Shown here piece by piece: positions 34,501-43,095 of a stretch of 64,000 nt of DNA. Origin of the DNA: Pseudomonas yamanorum. Its GTDB lineage: Bacteria; Pseudomonadota; Gammaproteobacteria; Pseudomonadales; Pseudomonadaceae. The stretch spans positions 1 to 64,000 of the forward strand of contig NZ_JACARE010000037.1 of the NCBI RefSeq assembly GCF_013386765.1. Reading direction: 5' to 3'. The position numbers and the translations under genes are program-made. How positions within the stretch are numbered: the stretch's first letter is position 1; each line of letters opens with the position of its first letter. The notes beneath the pieces were generated by a model. That model was given only the letters and a program-made list of their open reading frames with translations, was not told the DNA's origin and did no database searches.

Positions 34501-35427
34501 ATGCGATTTACTCTACGTCAACTGCAAGTCTTCGTCGCCGTCGCCCAGCAGGAAAGCGTCTCGCGCGCTGCTGGCCTTCTGGCCTTATCTCAATCCGCCG
34601 CCAGCACCTCGATCACCGAGCTGGAGCGTCAATCCAGCTGCCAATTATTCGACCGCGCCGGTAAACGCCTGAGCCTCAACGCCCTCGGTCATCAGCTATT
34701 GCCCCAGGCCGTGGCGCTGCTGGACCAGGCCAAGGAGATCGAGGACCTGCTCAACGGCAAGTCGGGCTTCGGCTCCCTGGCGGTGGGCGCCACGCTGACC
34801 ATCGGCAACTACCTGGCCACGCTGCTGATCGGCAGCTTCATGCAGCAGCATCCCGAGAGCCAGGTGAAGCTGCATGTGCAGAACACTGCGCATATCGTGC
34901 ATCAGGTGGCGCACTACGAAATTGATCTGGGTCTAATCGAAGGCGACTGCAGCCACCCGGACATCGAGGTGCAAACCTGGGTGGAGGATGAACTGGTGGT
35001 GTTCTGCGCGCCCCAGCATCACTTGGCCAAGCGCGGCCAGGCCACCATGGAGGAGCTGACCCATGAGGCGTGGATCCTGCGGGAACAAGGCTCCGGTACG
35101 CGCCTGACCTTTGACCAGGCCATGCGGCATCACCGCAGCGCGCTGAATATCCGCCTGGAGCTGGAACACACCGAGGCGATCAAGCGGGCTGTGGAATCCG
35201 GATTGGGGATTGGCTGCATTTCCCGGCTGGCGCTGCGCGACGCCTTCCGGCGCGGCAGCCTGGTGCCGGTGGAAACCCCGGACCTGGACCTGGCCCGGCA
35301 GTTCTACTTCATCTGGCACAAGCAGAAGTACCAGACCTCGGCCATGCGCGAGTTCCTGGAACTGTGCCGTTCCTTTACCGCCGGTGTGCAACGCAGCGAC
35401 GAGATCGTGCTGCCGACCATCGCCTAG
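34501..35427 (+). CDS. finR: LysR-family regulator FinR
   Basis: The 308-residue regulator has an N-terminal winged helix (MRFTLRQLQVFVAVAQQ, then SQSAASTSITELE as the recognition region) and a periplasmic-binding-like effector domain (about 90-295). It is divergent from fpr; in P. putida FinR activates fpr under superoxide and is needed for some sulfur and amino-acid functions. The ATG at 34501 sits just after the palindromes. Its 3' end overlaps the end of dgkA by 4 bases in convergent orientation. Confidence 0.9.
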   Translation: MRFTLRQLQVFVAVAQQESVSRAAGLLALSQSAASTSITELERQSSCQLFDRAGKRLSLNALGHQLLPQAVALLDQAKEIEDLLNGKSGFGSLAVGATLTIGNYLATLLIGSFMQQHPESQVKLHVQNTAHIVHQVAHYEIDLGLIEGDCSHPDIEVQTWVEDELVVFCAPQHHLAKRGQATMEELTHEAWILREQGSGTRLTFDQAMRHHRSALNIRLELEHTEAIKRAVESGLGIGCISRLALRDAFRRGSLVPVETPDLDLARQFYFIWHKQKYQTSAMREFLELCRSFTAGVQRSDEIVLPTIA

Positions 35428-35786
35428 ATCAGGATGACGGCCCACACCAGGGTAATGATGGTCAGCGCGACAAACTGGGCCGCGCTGCCCATGTCCTTGG
35501 CGTTTTTCGACAAGGGGTGCAGGTCCAGGGAAATCCGGTCGATCGCCGCTTCGACGGCCGAGTTGAGCAACTCGACGATCAACGCCAACAGGCACACGGC
35601 AATCAGCAACGCGCGCTCCACCCGGCTGACGTTGAGGAAGAAACTCAGCGGGATCAGGATGACGTTGAGCAGCACCAACTGACGAAACGCCGCCTCGCCG
35701 GTGAAAGCCGCACGCAGGCCATCCAGGGAATATCCCCCCGCGTTGAAGATACGTTTGATACCGGTTTGACCTTTGAAAGGCGACAT
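35424..35786 (-). CDS. dgkA: Diacylglycerol kinase DgkA
   Basis: The 120-residue trimeric membrane kinase has three transmembrane helices (about 34-50, 57-80, 96-118) and the signature ELLNSAVEAAIDR (about 69-81) with catalytic Glu, plus the amphipathic N-terminal helix. It recycles diacylglycerol, released during glucan or LPS modification, to phosphatidic acid. It lies beside erdR, the order seen in P. aeruginosa. Confidence 0.95.
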   Translation of the reverse strand: MSPFKGQTGIKRIFNAGGYSLDGLRAAFTGEAAFRQLVLLNVILIPLSFFLNVSRVERALLIAVCLLALIVELLNSAVEAAIDRISLDLHPLSKNAKDMGSAAQFVALTIITLVWAVILI

Positions 35787-35861
35787 AGAGTAGGCAACTG
35801 AGCAAAAAGATGTGGGGAAACTAGAGCAGGCAAAGTCAAAAAAACGTGAATGAACAGCGTC

Positions 35862-36512
35862 TTAATGCTGCGAAATTGACTCAAGTTGTTGCAAGAGTAG
35901 CGCTGCCTGGGTTCGCGTGCGTACACCCAGCTTGCGGAAGATCGCCGTGACATGGGCCTTGATGGTCGCTTCCGACACGCTCAGCTCATAGGCAATCTGC
36001 TTGTTGAGCAGGCCTTCGCAGACCATGGTCAACACCCGGAACTGCTGGGGCGTCAGGCTGGCCAGGCCATCACGGGCGGCCTTGGCTTCGTCGGAGACAT
36101 TGATCTCTTCAAAGGCTTGCGGCGGCCAGGAGACGTCGCCGTCCAGCACCGTACGCACGGCTTTCTGGATGTCTTCCATGGAGCTGGACTTGGGAATGAA
36201 ACCGCTGGCACCGAACTCCTTGGAGCGCACCACCACCGACGCTTCCTCCTGGGCCGAGACCATCACCACAGGAATCTGCGGGTATTGCCCGCGCAGCAGC
36301 ACCAGCCCGGAAAAACCGTAGGCACCGGGCATGTTCAGGTCCAGCAGGACCAGATCCCAGTCGGATTTTTCGGTGAGGCGGGTTTCCAGCTCGGCAATGC
36401 TGGCGACTTCGACGAGGCGTACATCCGGCCCCAGGCCCAGCGTGACCGCCTGGTGCAGCGCGCTGCGAAACAGCGGGTGGTCATCGGCAATCAGGATTTC
36501 GTATGTGGCCAT
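35862..36512 (-). CDS. erdR: ErdR (CrbR-like) LuxR-type response regulator
   Basis: The 216-residue NarL/FixJ-type regulator has a receiver domain with Asp10-Asp11, phospho-acceptor Asp58 (LLDLNMPG) and Lys in GFIPKSSS, followed by a LuxR helix-turn-helix (about 150-210; LTPQQFRVLTMVCEGLLNKQIA and SEATIKAHVTAIFRKLGV as two parts). ErdR/CrbR works with the MxtR/CrbS kinase and activates acetyl-CoA synthetase and ethanol or acetate use in Pseudomonas. No kinase is adjacent. The assignment rests on sequence type and the erdR-dgkA order. Confidence 0.8.
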   Translation of the reverse strand: MATYEILIADDHPLFRSALHQAVTLGLGPDVRLVEVASIAELETRLTEKSDWDLVLLDLNMPGAYGFSGLVLLRGQYPQIPVVMVSAQEEASVVVRSKEFGASGFIPKSSSMEDIQKAVRTVLDGDVSWPPQAFEEINVSDEAKAARDGLASLTPQQFRVLTMVCEGLLNKQIAYELSVSEATIKAHVTAIFRKLGVRTRTQAALLLQQLESISQH

Positions 36513-36765
36513 TTATTAAATGATCCTGTTTTTTAGGGGGCACTGATGGGTTCAGTGCTCGCCAACGCGCAAGGTGGCTGCCAGGCAAGCAGTCACCAAA
36601 GGGCGCGCTCAACGTCAAAACACGACGTATCCAATCTGTGACAGCGCCCCAATCGGCGCCAAGCATGCCCAGCGCAGCCTGGGTGGTCAAGCGCTACGCC
36701 CGCGGCCATTTTAGCGGGCTGCAGGTTTGTGCGGCCATCATGCAAAGGTCGGCTGGCCATGACCC

Positions 36766-37476
36766 CTATAGATAAGGTGCAAGGCGAGTATGGACGATGT
36801 CGGCCGGGTCCAGCGCCAACTGAAATTTAGCGGCCAGGTAATGGGTGCTGAACACGTCCAGATAGGCGTCCAGCACTTCGCTGGCCGCCTGATCGTCAGC
36901 GAGCTCCAGGCACAGGGCCGCGACTTCGGCGGTGCAGAAATGATCATCACGCTTGGAGCGGCGCAGCTTGTAGCGCGACAGCTGCTCCGGGGCCAGGCTC
37001 AGCACCGGCAAGTGCTCCAGGTAGGGGCTCTTGCGGAACATCTTGCGTGCTTCACTCCAGGTACCGTCCAGCAGAATGAACAGCGGGCGCTTGCCCTCCT
37101 CCAGCCGGACCTGATTGACCACCCGCTCCGGCGCGACGAATTCGCCGGGAAACACGATGTAAGGCTGCCATTGCGGGTCGGCCAGCAAGGTCAGCAACTC
37201 CGGTTCAACCTCAGTTCGTGACCAGGGGAACGCGGTGGTGTCGTTGATCACATCGGCAATCAGCCAGCCGGTGTTGCTGGGCTTCATCGGTTCTACGTCA
37301 TGCATCAGCAGGCACATGGCGGATTTGGCCTGGACCTTGGGCCGCCAGGCACACAGGCAATACTCGGGAATTACCCGACAACCTGGGCAGCGCTCGGCGC
37401 GTGAACCCCGTGCCACAAAAGGCTTTACGGCGCGGGCCAGGCGCTGGGTGCGCAAACGGGAGACGGCATGGCTCAT
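36766..37476 (-). CDS. DTW-domain tRNA uridine aminocarboxypropyltransferase
   Basis: The 236-residue protein has an N-terminal Zn-binding type cluster CPGCRVIPEYCLC (about 28-40) and the family signature LLDGTWSEARKMFRKSP (about 127-143), plus LRRSKRDDHFCTAEVAA. DTW proteins (TapT/TuaA type) make acp3U in tRNA. The start MSHAVSRL at 37476 was preferred to a Met 16 codons upstream because the added residues do not fit the family. Gene order with erdR/dgkA on one side and a PA3611-like gene on the other matches P. aeruginosa. Confidence 0.82.
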   Translation of the reverse strand: MSHAVSRLRTQRLARAVKPFVARGSRAERCPGCRVIPEYCLCAWRPKVQAKSAMCLLMHDVEPMKPSNTGWLIADVINDTTAFPWSRTEVEPELLTLLADPQWQPYIVFPGEFVAPERVVNQVRLEEGKRPLFILLDGTWSEARKMFRKSPYLEHLPVLSLAPEQLSRYKLRRSKRDDHFCTAEVAALCLELADDQAASEVLDAYLDVFSTHYLAAKFQLALDPADIVHTRLAPYL

Positions 37477-37682
37477 CGGGTGCGCCGCAGGAAAGTGGAA
37501 ATCGACACGAATAGAACTCGGCAAGGCAAAAGTTGCCGCAGTTTACCAGAGGCGCCTGCGCCCACCTGCACTTCCCGGCAATACACTGGCCGTAGTGGCA
37601 AGCCCTCACCTATAATCCCGCGCCACTGAACGCATAGCGCAGTGGCTGGTCTATGCACCAGTAACCGAATCAGGAGAGTTTC

Positions 37683-38123
37683 ATGCTGCGTCTTATGTCG
37701 CGTGTTGTAGTTCCGTCCGTCGCCCTGGCGCTGGTCTTGCCTCTGGGCGCCCAAGCGGCCTCGCTGCTGGAGGCTCAACTGAACAGGAAGCTGCAAAGCG
37801 TCGCAGAGGAAAGCAACAAGGACCTGCCCCGGGAAATCGACGACAAGACCCTGGAAGTGGCCTACACCGTCGAAGGTTTGCAACTGATCGATCATCTCAG
37901 CGTACAGCCTGATCGCGCCGAGCAAATGCGCGCCAATCCCAAGGCTGTGTATTTCCAGCTGGGGCAAAGCGTGTGCCTGAACAAGGGCTATCGCGAGCTG
38001 ATGGCCAAGGGCGCGATCATGCGTTACGAGATTACCGAGAACAAAACCAACCGCCCAGTGGCCTCAGTGAAATTCCAGGAAGCGGATTGCCCGGCTCCGG
38101 CTGCGGCGAAGAAGAAAAAGTAA
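37683..38123 (+). CDS. PA3611-like exported protein
   Basis: The 146-residue protein has a Sec signal peptide (MLRLMSRVVVPSVALALVLPLGAQA, cleavage after Ala25), a compact domain (about 26-135) with two Cys (SVCLNKGYR and EADCPAP) that may form a disulfide, and a Lys-rich end (AAAKKKK). It resembles the P. aeruginosa PA3611 family, described as quorum-sensing-regulated and of unknown mechanism. AGGAGAG precedes the ATG. Nothing here shows quorum control. Confidence 0.8.
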   Translation: MLRLMSRVVVPSVALALVLPLGAQAASLLEAQLNRKLQSVAEESNKDLPREIDDKTLEVAYTVEGLQLIDHLSVQPDRAEQMRANPKAVYFQLGQSVCLNKGYRELMAKGAIMRYEITENKTNRPVASVKFQEADCPAPAAAKKKK

Positions 38124-38138
38124 GCGATGCCTCCTTTC

Positions 38139-38162
38139 GCGCGCCGCTGACCAGCGGCGCGC
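38139..38162. terminator. GC-rich hairpin after the PA3611-like gene
   Basis: A perfect 10-base stem GCGCGCCGCT/AGCGGCGCGC with loop GACC begins 15 bases after the stop. The right side has AAAATG rather than a T run, so termination is uncertain; it may protect the mRNA 3' end. Confidence 0.45.
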
Positions 38163-38498
38163 AAAATGCCCCTCTGAACCATCCGCCCTTGCCCGCTCGC
38201 GGCAGCGTCTAAACTCCCTCACAAGTGATCAATAAGCGGTTGCCAGCCAAGACTTTATAGGCTCATGATCAATTCATCCCGAAAGCCTGAAACAGCGGGT
38301 TTTCACACCGTTTTGTAACATTTTCAGGGCAAAAGAGGGTTGCCCTCCTGTGCGTGCAGTGCAAAGGTTTTTAAACATAAGGAACATACAGAACCGGTTT
38401 CGCCCACCTCGTTAATCAGAGGCAACGACACATGCAGTGTCGTGGTCCCGACGAATTTCTCGCCGGCACCCAGGGTTCTGTGAAGAAGGAGAAGTTGA
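38163..38498 (+). other. Long non-coding gap upstream of the LOG gene
   Basis: No credible gene lies in this stretch of about 336 bases. It is more AT-rich than its surroundings (TTTTGTAACATTTTCAGG, GGTTTTTAAACATAAGGAAC) and contains a small hairpin ACGACAC/GTGTCGT (38425-38431 and 38437-38443) about 55 bases before the ATG. This could be a long leader of the downstream gene or hold a small RNA. No family was recognised. Confidence 0.4.
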
Positions 38499-39608
38499 AT
38501 GCCTTACGAACCGAATGAACTCCTGATCCGCCAATTTCAAGAAAACGGCACCGACCTCACGCAGCAGGTCGACGCGCAACTCCACCTGATTGCGCCCAAC
38601 AGCCCGAATATTCCCCTTTATCGCGACATGATCTTCACCGTATTGCGCATGGCCCAGGACGACCGCAGCCGCTGGAACGCCAAGATCACCCTGCAAGCAA
38701 TCCGCGAACTGGACCACGCCTTCCGCGTGCTCGAACAGTTCAAGGGGCGACGCAAAGTCACGGTGTTCGGCTCGGCGCGCACGCCGGTGGAAAGCCCGCT
38801 GTACGCATTGGCCCGGGAAGTGGGCGCGGTGCTGGCACGCTCGGACCTGATGGTGATCACCGGCGGTGGCGGCGGCATCATGGCGGCGGCCCACGAAGGT
38901 GCCGGCCTGCAACACAGCCTGGGGTTCAACATCACCCTGCCCTTTGAACAGCATGCCAACCCGACCATCGATGGCACCGAGAACCTGCTGTCCTTCCACT
39001 TCTTCTTTACCCGCAAGCTGTTCTTCGTCAAGGAAGCCGACGCCTTGATCTTGTGTCCGGGCGGTTTTGGCACCCTGGATGAAGCGCTGGAAGTGTTGAC
39101 CCTGATCCAGACCGGCAAAAGCCCGCTGGTTCCGGTGGTGCTGCTGGATGCACCCGGCGGCAGCTTCTGGCAAGGCGCCCTGGACTTTATCCGCAGCCAG
39201 CTGGAGGCCAATCGCTACATCCTGCCCACCGACCTCAAGCTGGTACGCCTGGTGTACAGCGCTGAAGAGGCAGTAGAGGAGATCAATCAGTTCTATGCCA
39301 ACTTCCACTCCACTCGCTGGCTCAAGCGCCAGTTTGTGATTCGCATGCATCATCCGTTGAGTGACCGTGCACTGGCTCACCTGCAAGAAGCGTTTGCCAG
39401 CCTGCGACTGAGTGGCGACTTCCAACAAATCGCCTACACCGGTGAAGAGCATGATGAGCCAAGCTTCAGCCATCTGACGCGGCTGGTGTTCAACTTCAAC
39501 GGGCGCGATCAGGGACGGTTGCGTGAGTTGGTGGATTACATCAACTTGCCGGAGAACTGGGCCCAGGCCCAGGGAAAAACGCAGCAGCGGGTGACGGAGA
39601 CGGCGTGA
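38499..39608 (+). CDS. LOG-family protein (PGGxGTxxE nucleotide hydrolase type)
   Basis: The 369-residue protein has an N-terminal helical extension (1-85) and a Rossmann LOG domain (about 86-265) with VFGSARTP, GGGGGIMAAAHEGA and PGGFGTLDEALEVLTLIQTG in sequence; the PGGFGTLDE motif is the phosphoribohydrolase signature. About 100 C-terminal residues are not part of the basic domain. LOG proteins usually cut nucleoside monophosphates and were often misnamed lysine decarboxylases. Larger Pseudomonas members such as this one are related to the PpnN group, but assignment to PpnN itself is not certain. Confidence 0.8.
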   Translation: MPYEPNELLIRQFQENGTDLTQQVDAQLHLIAPNSPNIPLYRDMIFTVLRMAQDDRSRWNAKITLQAIRELDHAFRVLEQFKGRRKVTVFGSARTPVESPLYALAREVGAVLARSDLMVITGGGGGIMAAAHEGAGLQHSLGFNITLPFEQHANPTIDGTENLLSFHFFFTRKLFFVKEADALILCPGGFGTLDEALEVLTLIQTGKSPLVPVVLLDAPGGSFWQGALDFIRSQLEANRYILPTDLKLVRLVYSAEEAVEEINQFYANFHSTRWLKRQFVIRMHHPLSDRALAHLQEAFASLRLSGDFQQIAYTGEEHDEPSFSHLTRLVFNFNGRDQGRLRELVDYINLPENWAQAQGKTQQRVTETA

Positions 39609-39624
39609 TCTGCCCCTGAAACGC

Positions 39625-39658
39625 AAAAAGGCCCGCTATTTTCATAGCGGGCCTTTTT
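39625..39658. terminator. Bidirectional terminator between LOG gene and recX
   Basis: A perfect 15-base stem (39625-39639 and 39644-39658, AAAAAGGCCCGCTAT/ATAGCGGGCCTTTTT) with loop TTTC. Confidence 0.92.
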
Positions 39659-39694
39659 GTTTTAACTGTGCCTGAACAAGCCACACACATTTAG

Positions 39695-39801
39695 TGTGGG
39701 AGCTGTCGAGCCTTGGCGAGGCTGCGATGCAGGCGCTGCGGGCTCTCAGGTACACCGAGGCGATCCCATCGCAGCCTCGCCAAGGCTCGACAGCTCCCAC
39801 A
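39695..39801. repeat. Hybrid inverted repeat joining both REP types
   Basis: The left arm begins TGTGGGAGCTGTCGAGCC and the right arm ends GGCTCGACAGCTCCCACA. The outer TGTGGGAGC belongs to the first REP class while the inner CTGTCGAGCC belongs to the GTAGCAGCTGTCGAGCC class. It lies between convergent transcription units. Confidence 0.8.
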
Positions 39802-39840
39802 TATGATCTCTATATGGCCTGGACCAAGCGCTCAGTTGGC

Positions 39841-40308
39841 TTAGTCATACAGATCCTTACCGCTCAACAAGCGGCTGATCATCTCCATCGAAAAACCGCG
39901 ATAACTCAGGAAGCGACCTTGCTTCGCCCGCTCCCGCGCATCAATCGGCAGATGACCGGCAAACTTGCGCCGCCAGGTATCTTCCAATTGCGCCTGCCAG
40001 TTGATGCCCGACTCACGCAAAGCGAGTTCGATATCAGCACGTTGCAGGCCGCGCTGGCTCAGCTCTTCACGAATTCGCGCAGGGCCATAGCCGGATCGGG
40101 CTCGGTAGGAGACAAAACTTTCGAGGTAACGGGATTCCGACAGCAGTCCTTCTTCCGTCAAACGGTCAAGGGCTGCGTCGATCATCTCGGGATCTGCGCC
40201 GCGCTGACGCAGCTTACGCGTCAGCTCGACTCGACCGTGCTCGCGCCGTGCGAGCAGGTCCATTGCAGTGCGCCTTACGGCGACGGGTGTATCGAGGACA
40301 ACACTCAT
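39841..40308 (-). CDS. recX: RecX, regulator of RecA
   Basis: The 155-residue, helix-rich protein has three repeats of the RecX helix-turn motif, e.g. ARREHGRVELTRKLRQRGAD, ARSGYGPARIREELSQRGL and DTWRRKFAGHLP. RecX caps RecA filaments and restrains strand exchange. The gene starts 8 bases after recA in the same operon, the normal order. Confidence 0.93.
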   Translation of the reverse strand: MSVVLDTPVAVRRTAMDLLARREHGRVELTRKLRQRGADPEMIDAALDRLTEEGLLSESRYLESFVSYRARSGYGPARIREELSQRGLQRADIELALRESGINWQAQLEDTWRRKFAGHLPIDARERAKQGRFLSYRGFSMEMISRLLSGKDLYD

Positions 40309-40316
40309 CGTTTGCT

Positions 40317-41375
40317 TCAGATGTCAGTGTCGACTTCTTCCACTTCTTCAACCGGCTCGCGGTTTGCGGCAGCCTTGACGTCAGGTGCCGGGGTCAGCAG
40401 CTTGTCGCGGATCTGCTTCTCGAGCGTAGCGGCAACATCCGGGTTATCCGCAAGGAACTTGGCCGAGTTGGCCTTGCCCTGGCCGATCTTGCTGCCGTTG
40501 TAGGCATACCAGGCACCGGACTTCTCAACGAAACCGTGCAGCACGCCCAAGTCGATCATCTCGCCGTTCAGGTAGATACCCTTGCCGTAGAGAATCTGGA
40601 ACTCGGCCTGACGGAACGGCGGAGCCACCTTGTTCTTCACGACTTTAACGCGGGTTTCGCTACCCACAACCTCGTCACCTTCCTTCACCGCGCCGGTACG
40701 GCGGATGTCCAGACGGACCGAAGCGTAGAACTTCAGCGCGTTACCACCGGTGGTGGTTTCCGGGCTGCCGAACATCACGCCGATCTTCATCCGGATCTGG
40801 TTGATGAAGATCACCAGGCAGTTGGCGTTCTTGATGTTACCGGTGATTTTACGCAGGGCCTGGGACATCAGGCGGGCTTGCAGGCCCACGTGCATGTCGC
40901 CCATTTCGCCTTCGATTTCAGCCTTGGGTACCAGGGCTGCCACGGAGTCGACCACGATCACGTCGATGGCATTGGAGCGCACCAGCATGTCAGTGATTTC
41001 CAGCGCTTGCTCACCGGTGTCCGGTTGCGAAACCAGCAGGTCGTCAACGTTGACGCCCAGCTTGCCGGCGTATTCAGGATCCAGGGCGTGCTCGGCATCG
41101 ACGAACGCACAGGTAGCGCCCATTTTTTGTGCCTGGGCAATCACCGACAGGGTCAGGGTGGTTTTACCGGAAGATTCAGGACCGTAGATTTCAACGATAC
41201 GGCCTTTTGGCAGGCCGCCAATGCCGAGCGCGATGTCCAGACCCAGAGAGCCAGTGGAAATAGCCGGGATCGCCTGACGGTCGTGATCGCCCATACGCAT
41301 TACGGCACCCTTGCCGAATTGACGTTCGATCTGACCCAGGGCCGCAGCCAAGGCTTTCTTCTTGTTGTCGTCCAT
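40317..41375 (-). CDS. recA: RecA recombinase
   Basis: The 352-residue protein has the Walker A motif GPESSGKT (residues 65-72), Walker B VIVVDSVAALVP, loop L2 (FINQIRMKIGVMFGSPETTTGG in two parts) and an acidic C-terminus (VEEVEEVDTDI). It forms filaments on single-stranded DNA, does strand exchange and triggers LexA self-cleavage. MDDNKKKALAAAL at 41375 is the standard start. A LexA box is 41 bases upstream. Confidence 0.98.
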   Translation of the reverse strand: MDDNKKKALAAALGQIERQFGKGAVMRMGDHDRQAIPAISTGSLGLDIALGIGGLPKGRIVEIYGPESSGKTTLTLSVIAQAQKMGATCAFVDAEHALDPEYAGKLGVNVDDLLVSQPDTGEQALEITDMLVRSNAIDVIVVDSVAALVPKAEIEGEMGDMHVGLQARLMSQALRKITGNIKNANCLVIFINQIRMKIGVMFGSPETTTGGNALKFYASVRLDIRRTGAVKEGDEVVGSETRVKVVKNKVAPPFRQAEFQILYGKGIYLNGEMIDLGVLHGFVEKSGAWYAYNGSKIGQGKANSAKFLADNPDVAATLEKQIRDKLLTPAPDVKAAANREPVEEVEEVDTDI

Positions 41376-41415
41376 TAAAGTCCTCACGTAATCAATAAGG
41401 CCTGGCGGCCAACAC

Positions 41416-41431
41416 CTGTATAAGTAGACAG
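41416..41431 (-). promoter_or_regulatory. LexA (SOS) box of recA
   Basis: CTGTCTACTTATACAG on the minus strand is a near-palindromic LexA box (CTG-N10-CAG, central AT), between pncC and recA, 41 bases before the recA start. Confidence 0.9.
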
Positions 41432-41458
41432 TATTGTTCCACAAAGATCCGTGATCGC

Positions 41459-41959
41459 CTACCCCTGATTTTCTATTTCTGCTGCAGCTCGTCGCAACAA
41501 GCCCTCTAGCGCGGCCTTTACCGTTTGTCGGCGGACTTCATCGCGGTTGCCGGGGAAGTGTTCGAGCTCGGCGCTGACCTCATCGCCAACCCCAAAGGCC
41601 AGCCATACGGTGCCCACCGGCTTGTCCGGCGAACCGCCATCGGGGCCGGCCACGCCGCTGACCGCCACGGCAAAACGCGCCAGGCTTTTCTCCTGGGCGC
41701 CGCGGACCATGGCTTCCACCACTTCGCGGCTGACGGCCCCGACTTTCGGGAACAGGGCTTCCGGCACATTCAACTGCCGGGTCTTCTGGCGATTGGAATA
41801 CGTGACGTACCCGGCCTCGAACCAGGCCGAACTCCCGGGAATCCGCGTGATCGCCTCGGCGATACCGCCGCCGGTACAGGACTCGGCTGTGGTGACGTGG
41901 GCATTCAGAACCTGCAAGCGTCGGCCAAGTTCAGCGGCGAGTTGAGTAATTTCCTTCAC
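41459..41959 (-). CDS. pncC: Nicotinamide-nucleotide amidase PncC (CinA C-terminal family)
   Basis: The 166-residue protein starts with GTG (AGGAG site). It carries TAESCTGGGIAEAI with the catalytic Ser and the SGVAGPDGG and KPVGTVWLAF motifs of the CinA C-terminal domain. It deamidates NMN to nicotinic-acid mononucleotide in the NAD salvage loop. In Pseudomonas this cinA-recA point is a known tailocin/prophage insertion region: the tail modules begin 72 bases upstream. Confidence 0.93.
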   Translation of the reverse strand: MKEITQLAAELGRRLQVLNAHVTTAESCTGGGIAEAITRIPGSSAWFEAGYVTYSNRQKTRQLNVPEALFPKVGAVSREVVEAMVRGAQEKSLARFAVAVSGVAGPDGGSPDKPVGTVWLAFGVGDEVSAELEHFPGNRDEVRRQTVKAALEGLLRRAAAEIENQG

Positions 41960-42030
41960 GGTCGTCTCCTGGGATGGGCGGGCGTTTGCCTACCCTACAG
42001 GAGCCCATGGGCCATGCAAGTTACAAGAGA

Positions 42031-42522
42031 CTAACGCGCGACGGCTCGGACATACGCCTGGCAGGCACGCAAAGCAATCATTGCGTTATCGCCGTCGTCG
42101 GTGATGGCGATAATTCGTTGAGCATGCGCCGGGTCAAGTCGGGCTCGCGGGGCTGCATGAACCAGGCTGCCGGGGGCGGCGGTGGCTGGCATTGCGCAGC
42201 GGTTGGCGGGGTCGCTGGCGTCGAGAAGGACTGACAACCGCACATCAGCAGTGGCCAGGCGATCCCGCAGGTGAGCCTGATCACGTTGTGCATCGGAAAG
42301 CTCCCGGGCGTGTTGTTGGTCGCTGGCACTGAGTTGTTGCTCCAGTGCCAGCCGTTTGTCCTGTTCGGCCTGTTGTTGCTGGCTTTGCGCTTCGGCGTAC
42401 ATAGCCCCGAGTCGCTCCAGTTGCGTGCCGTACCGCCAAGCCTGTACCTGCCATGCAACTGCCGCCGAAACCGCCAACAACAGCAAAAAGCCAAGCAGCC
42501 GGTACGACGTCAGGAAGCCCAT
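42031..42522 (-). CDS. Rz-like i-spanin
   Basis: The 163-residue protein has an N-terminal transmembrane anchor (MGFLTSYRLLGFLLLLAVS region, to about residue 25) and a long coiled-coil periplasmic part rich in Gln/Ala/Glu (about 30-95; QSQQQQAEQDKRLALEQQL), as in phage inner-membrane spanins. With Rz1 it fuses inner and outer membranes to finish lysis and release particles. The Rz1 gene is nested inside it in another frame. The start overlaps the endolysin end by 13 bases. Confidence 0.8.
   Translation of the reverse strand: MGFLTSYRLLGFLLLLAVSAAVAWQVQAWRYGTQLERLGAMYAEAQSQQQQAEQDKRLALEQQLSASDQQHARELSDAQRDQAHLRDRLATADVRLSVLLDASDPANRCAMPATAAPGSLVHAAPRARLDPAHAQRIIAITDDGDNAMIALRACQAYVRAVAR
42078..42293 (-). 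CDS. Rz1-like o-spanin lipoprotein nested inside Rz
   Basis: A 71-residue out-of-frame gene lies wholly inside Rz. It begins MHNVIRLTCGIAWPLLMCGC with a hydrophobic signal and lipobox-like LMCGC, and continues with a Pro-rich stretch (PPTAAQCQPPPPPAAW), the classic o-spanin composition. A GGGAG ribosome site lies 8 bases before its ATG. The Cys after the signal is the probable lipid attachment site. Confidence 0.75.
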   Translation of the reverse strand: MHNVIRLTCGIAWPLLMCGCQSFSTPATPPTAAQCQPPPPPAAWFMQPREPDLTRRMLNELSPSPTTAITQ

Positions 42523-43067
42523 AGCACCGCCTTTGCCCGCGCCCACAACTGCAGACGGTTATCCAGCCCATTAAGGCCGCCATTGATGCGCCGGGTGATG
42601 GTGGTGAACTGGTCGTTGTCGGCCAGCTCGTTCAAGCCATTGCTCTGCCAAAACCACGCGGCGGATTCGCACGCCCATTGCGGCTGCTCCAGCAACTCCG
42701 GTTGCTGCAACAGACGCTCATCACCGAACAACGCCTGGCTGCACGCCTGGTAGTTGCGCCGTCCGGTGATCTGGATCAGGCCACGGCCACGATACTTCTG
42801 GCCGTCGCCATCGGCTTCGGGTGTGTTGCCCAGGCGGGCTGCCTGGGTGCCGGTGTCGTATTTGCTGAGGTATTGATCGCTGCCCAATTCACGTACGTAA
42901 CGCAGTTCGCCGGATTCGTGGCCAATTTGGGCGAGGAAGGCGGCGATGCGTTTGGGGGTGGTGATCTGGTAAAGCGTAATAGCCTCATTTAAAGAAGCTA
43001 AAAAAATGCCCGCTCTAAGGCGGGCTCCAGGCATTACTTGGATAAGCTGAGGGAGTGTTATCAGCAT
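42510..43067 (-). CDS. Glycoside hydrolase family 19 endolysin
   Basis: The 185-residue muralytic enzyme has a GH19 (chitinase-like) domain with IGHESGELRYVRELGS (about 47-62, His-Glu catalytic), KYRGRGLIQITGRRNY (about 90-105) and a C-terminal ITRRINGGLNGLDNR. In phages such enzymes cut the peptidoglycan glycan. There is no signal peptide, so it needs a holin, which is not in the window. It is distal in module A and is the only lysin seen for both modules. Confidence 0.88.
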   Translation of the reverse strand: MLITLPQLIQVMPGARLRAGIFLASLNEAITLYQITTPKRIAAFLAQIGHESGELRYVRELGSDQYLSKYDTGTQAARLGNTPEADGDGQKYRGRGLIQITGRRNYQACSQALFGDERLLQQPELLEQPQWACESAAWFWQSNGLNELADNDQFTTITRRINGGLNGLDNRLQLWARAKAVLWAS

Positions 43068-43095
43068 CGTTTTTTACTCTCACACGCCCAGACAT

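Noticed and set aside
42281..42583. Another out-of-frame open frame across the endolysin-Rz junction
   Set aside because: Unlike the Rz1 frame it has no lipobox placement, no Pro-rich body and crosses two genes.
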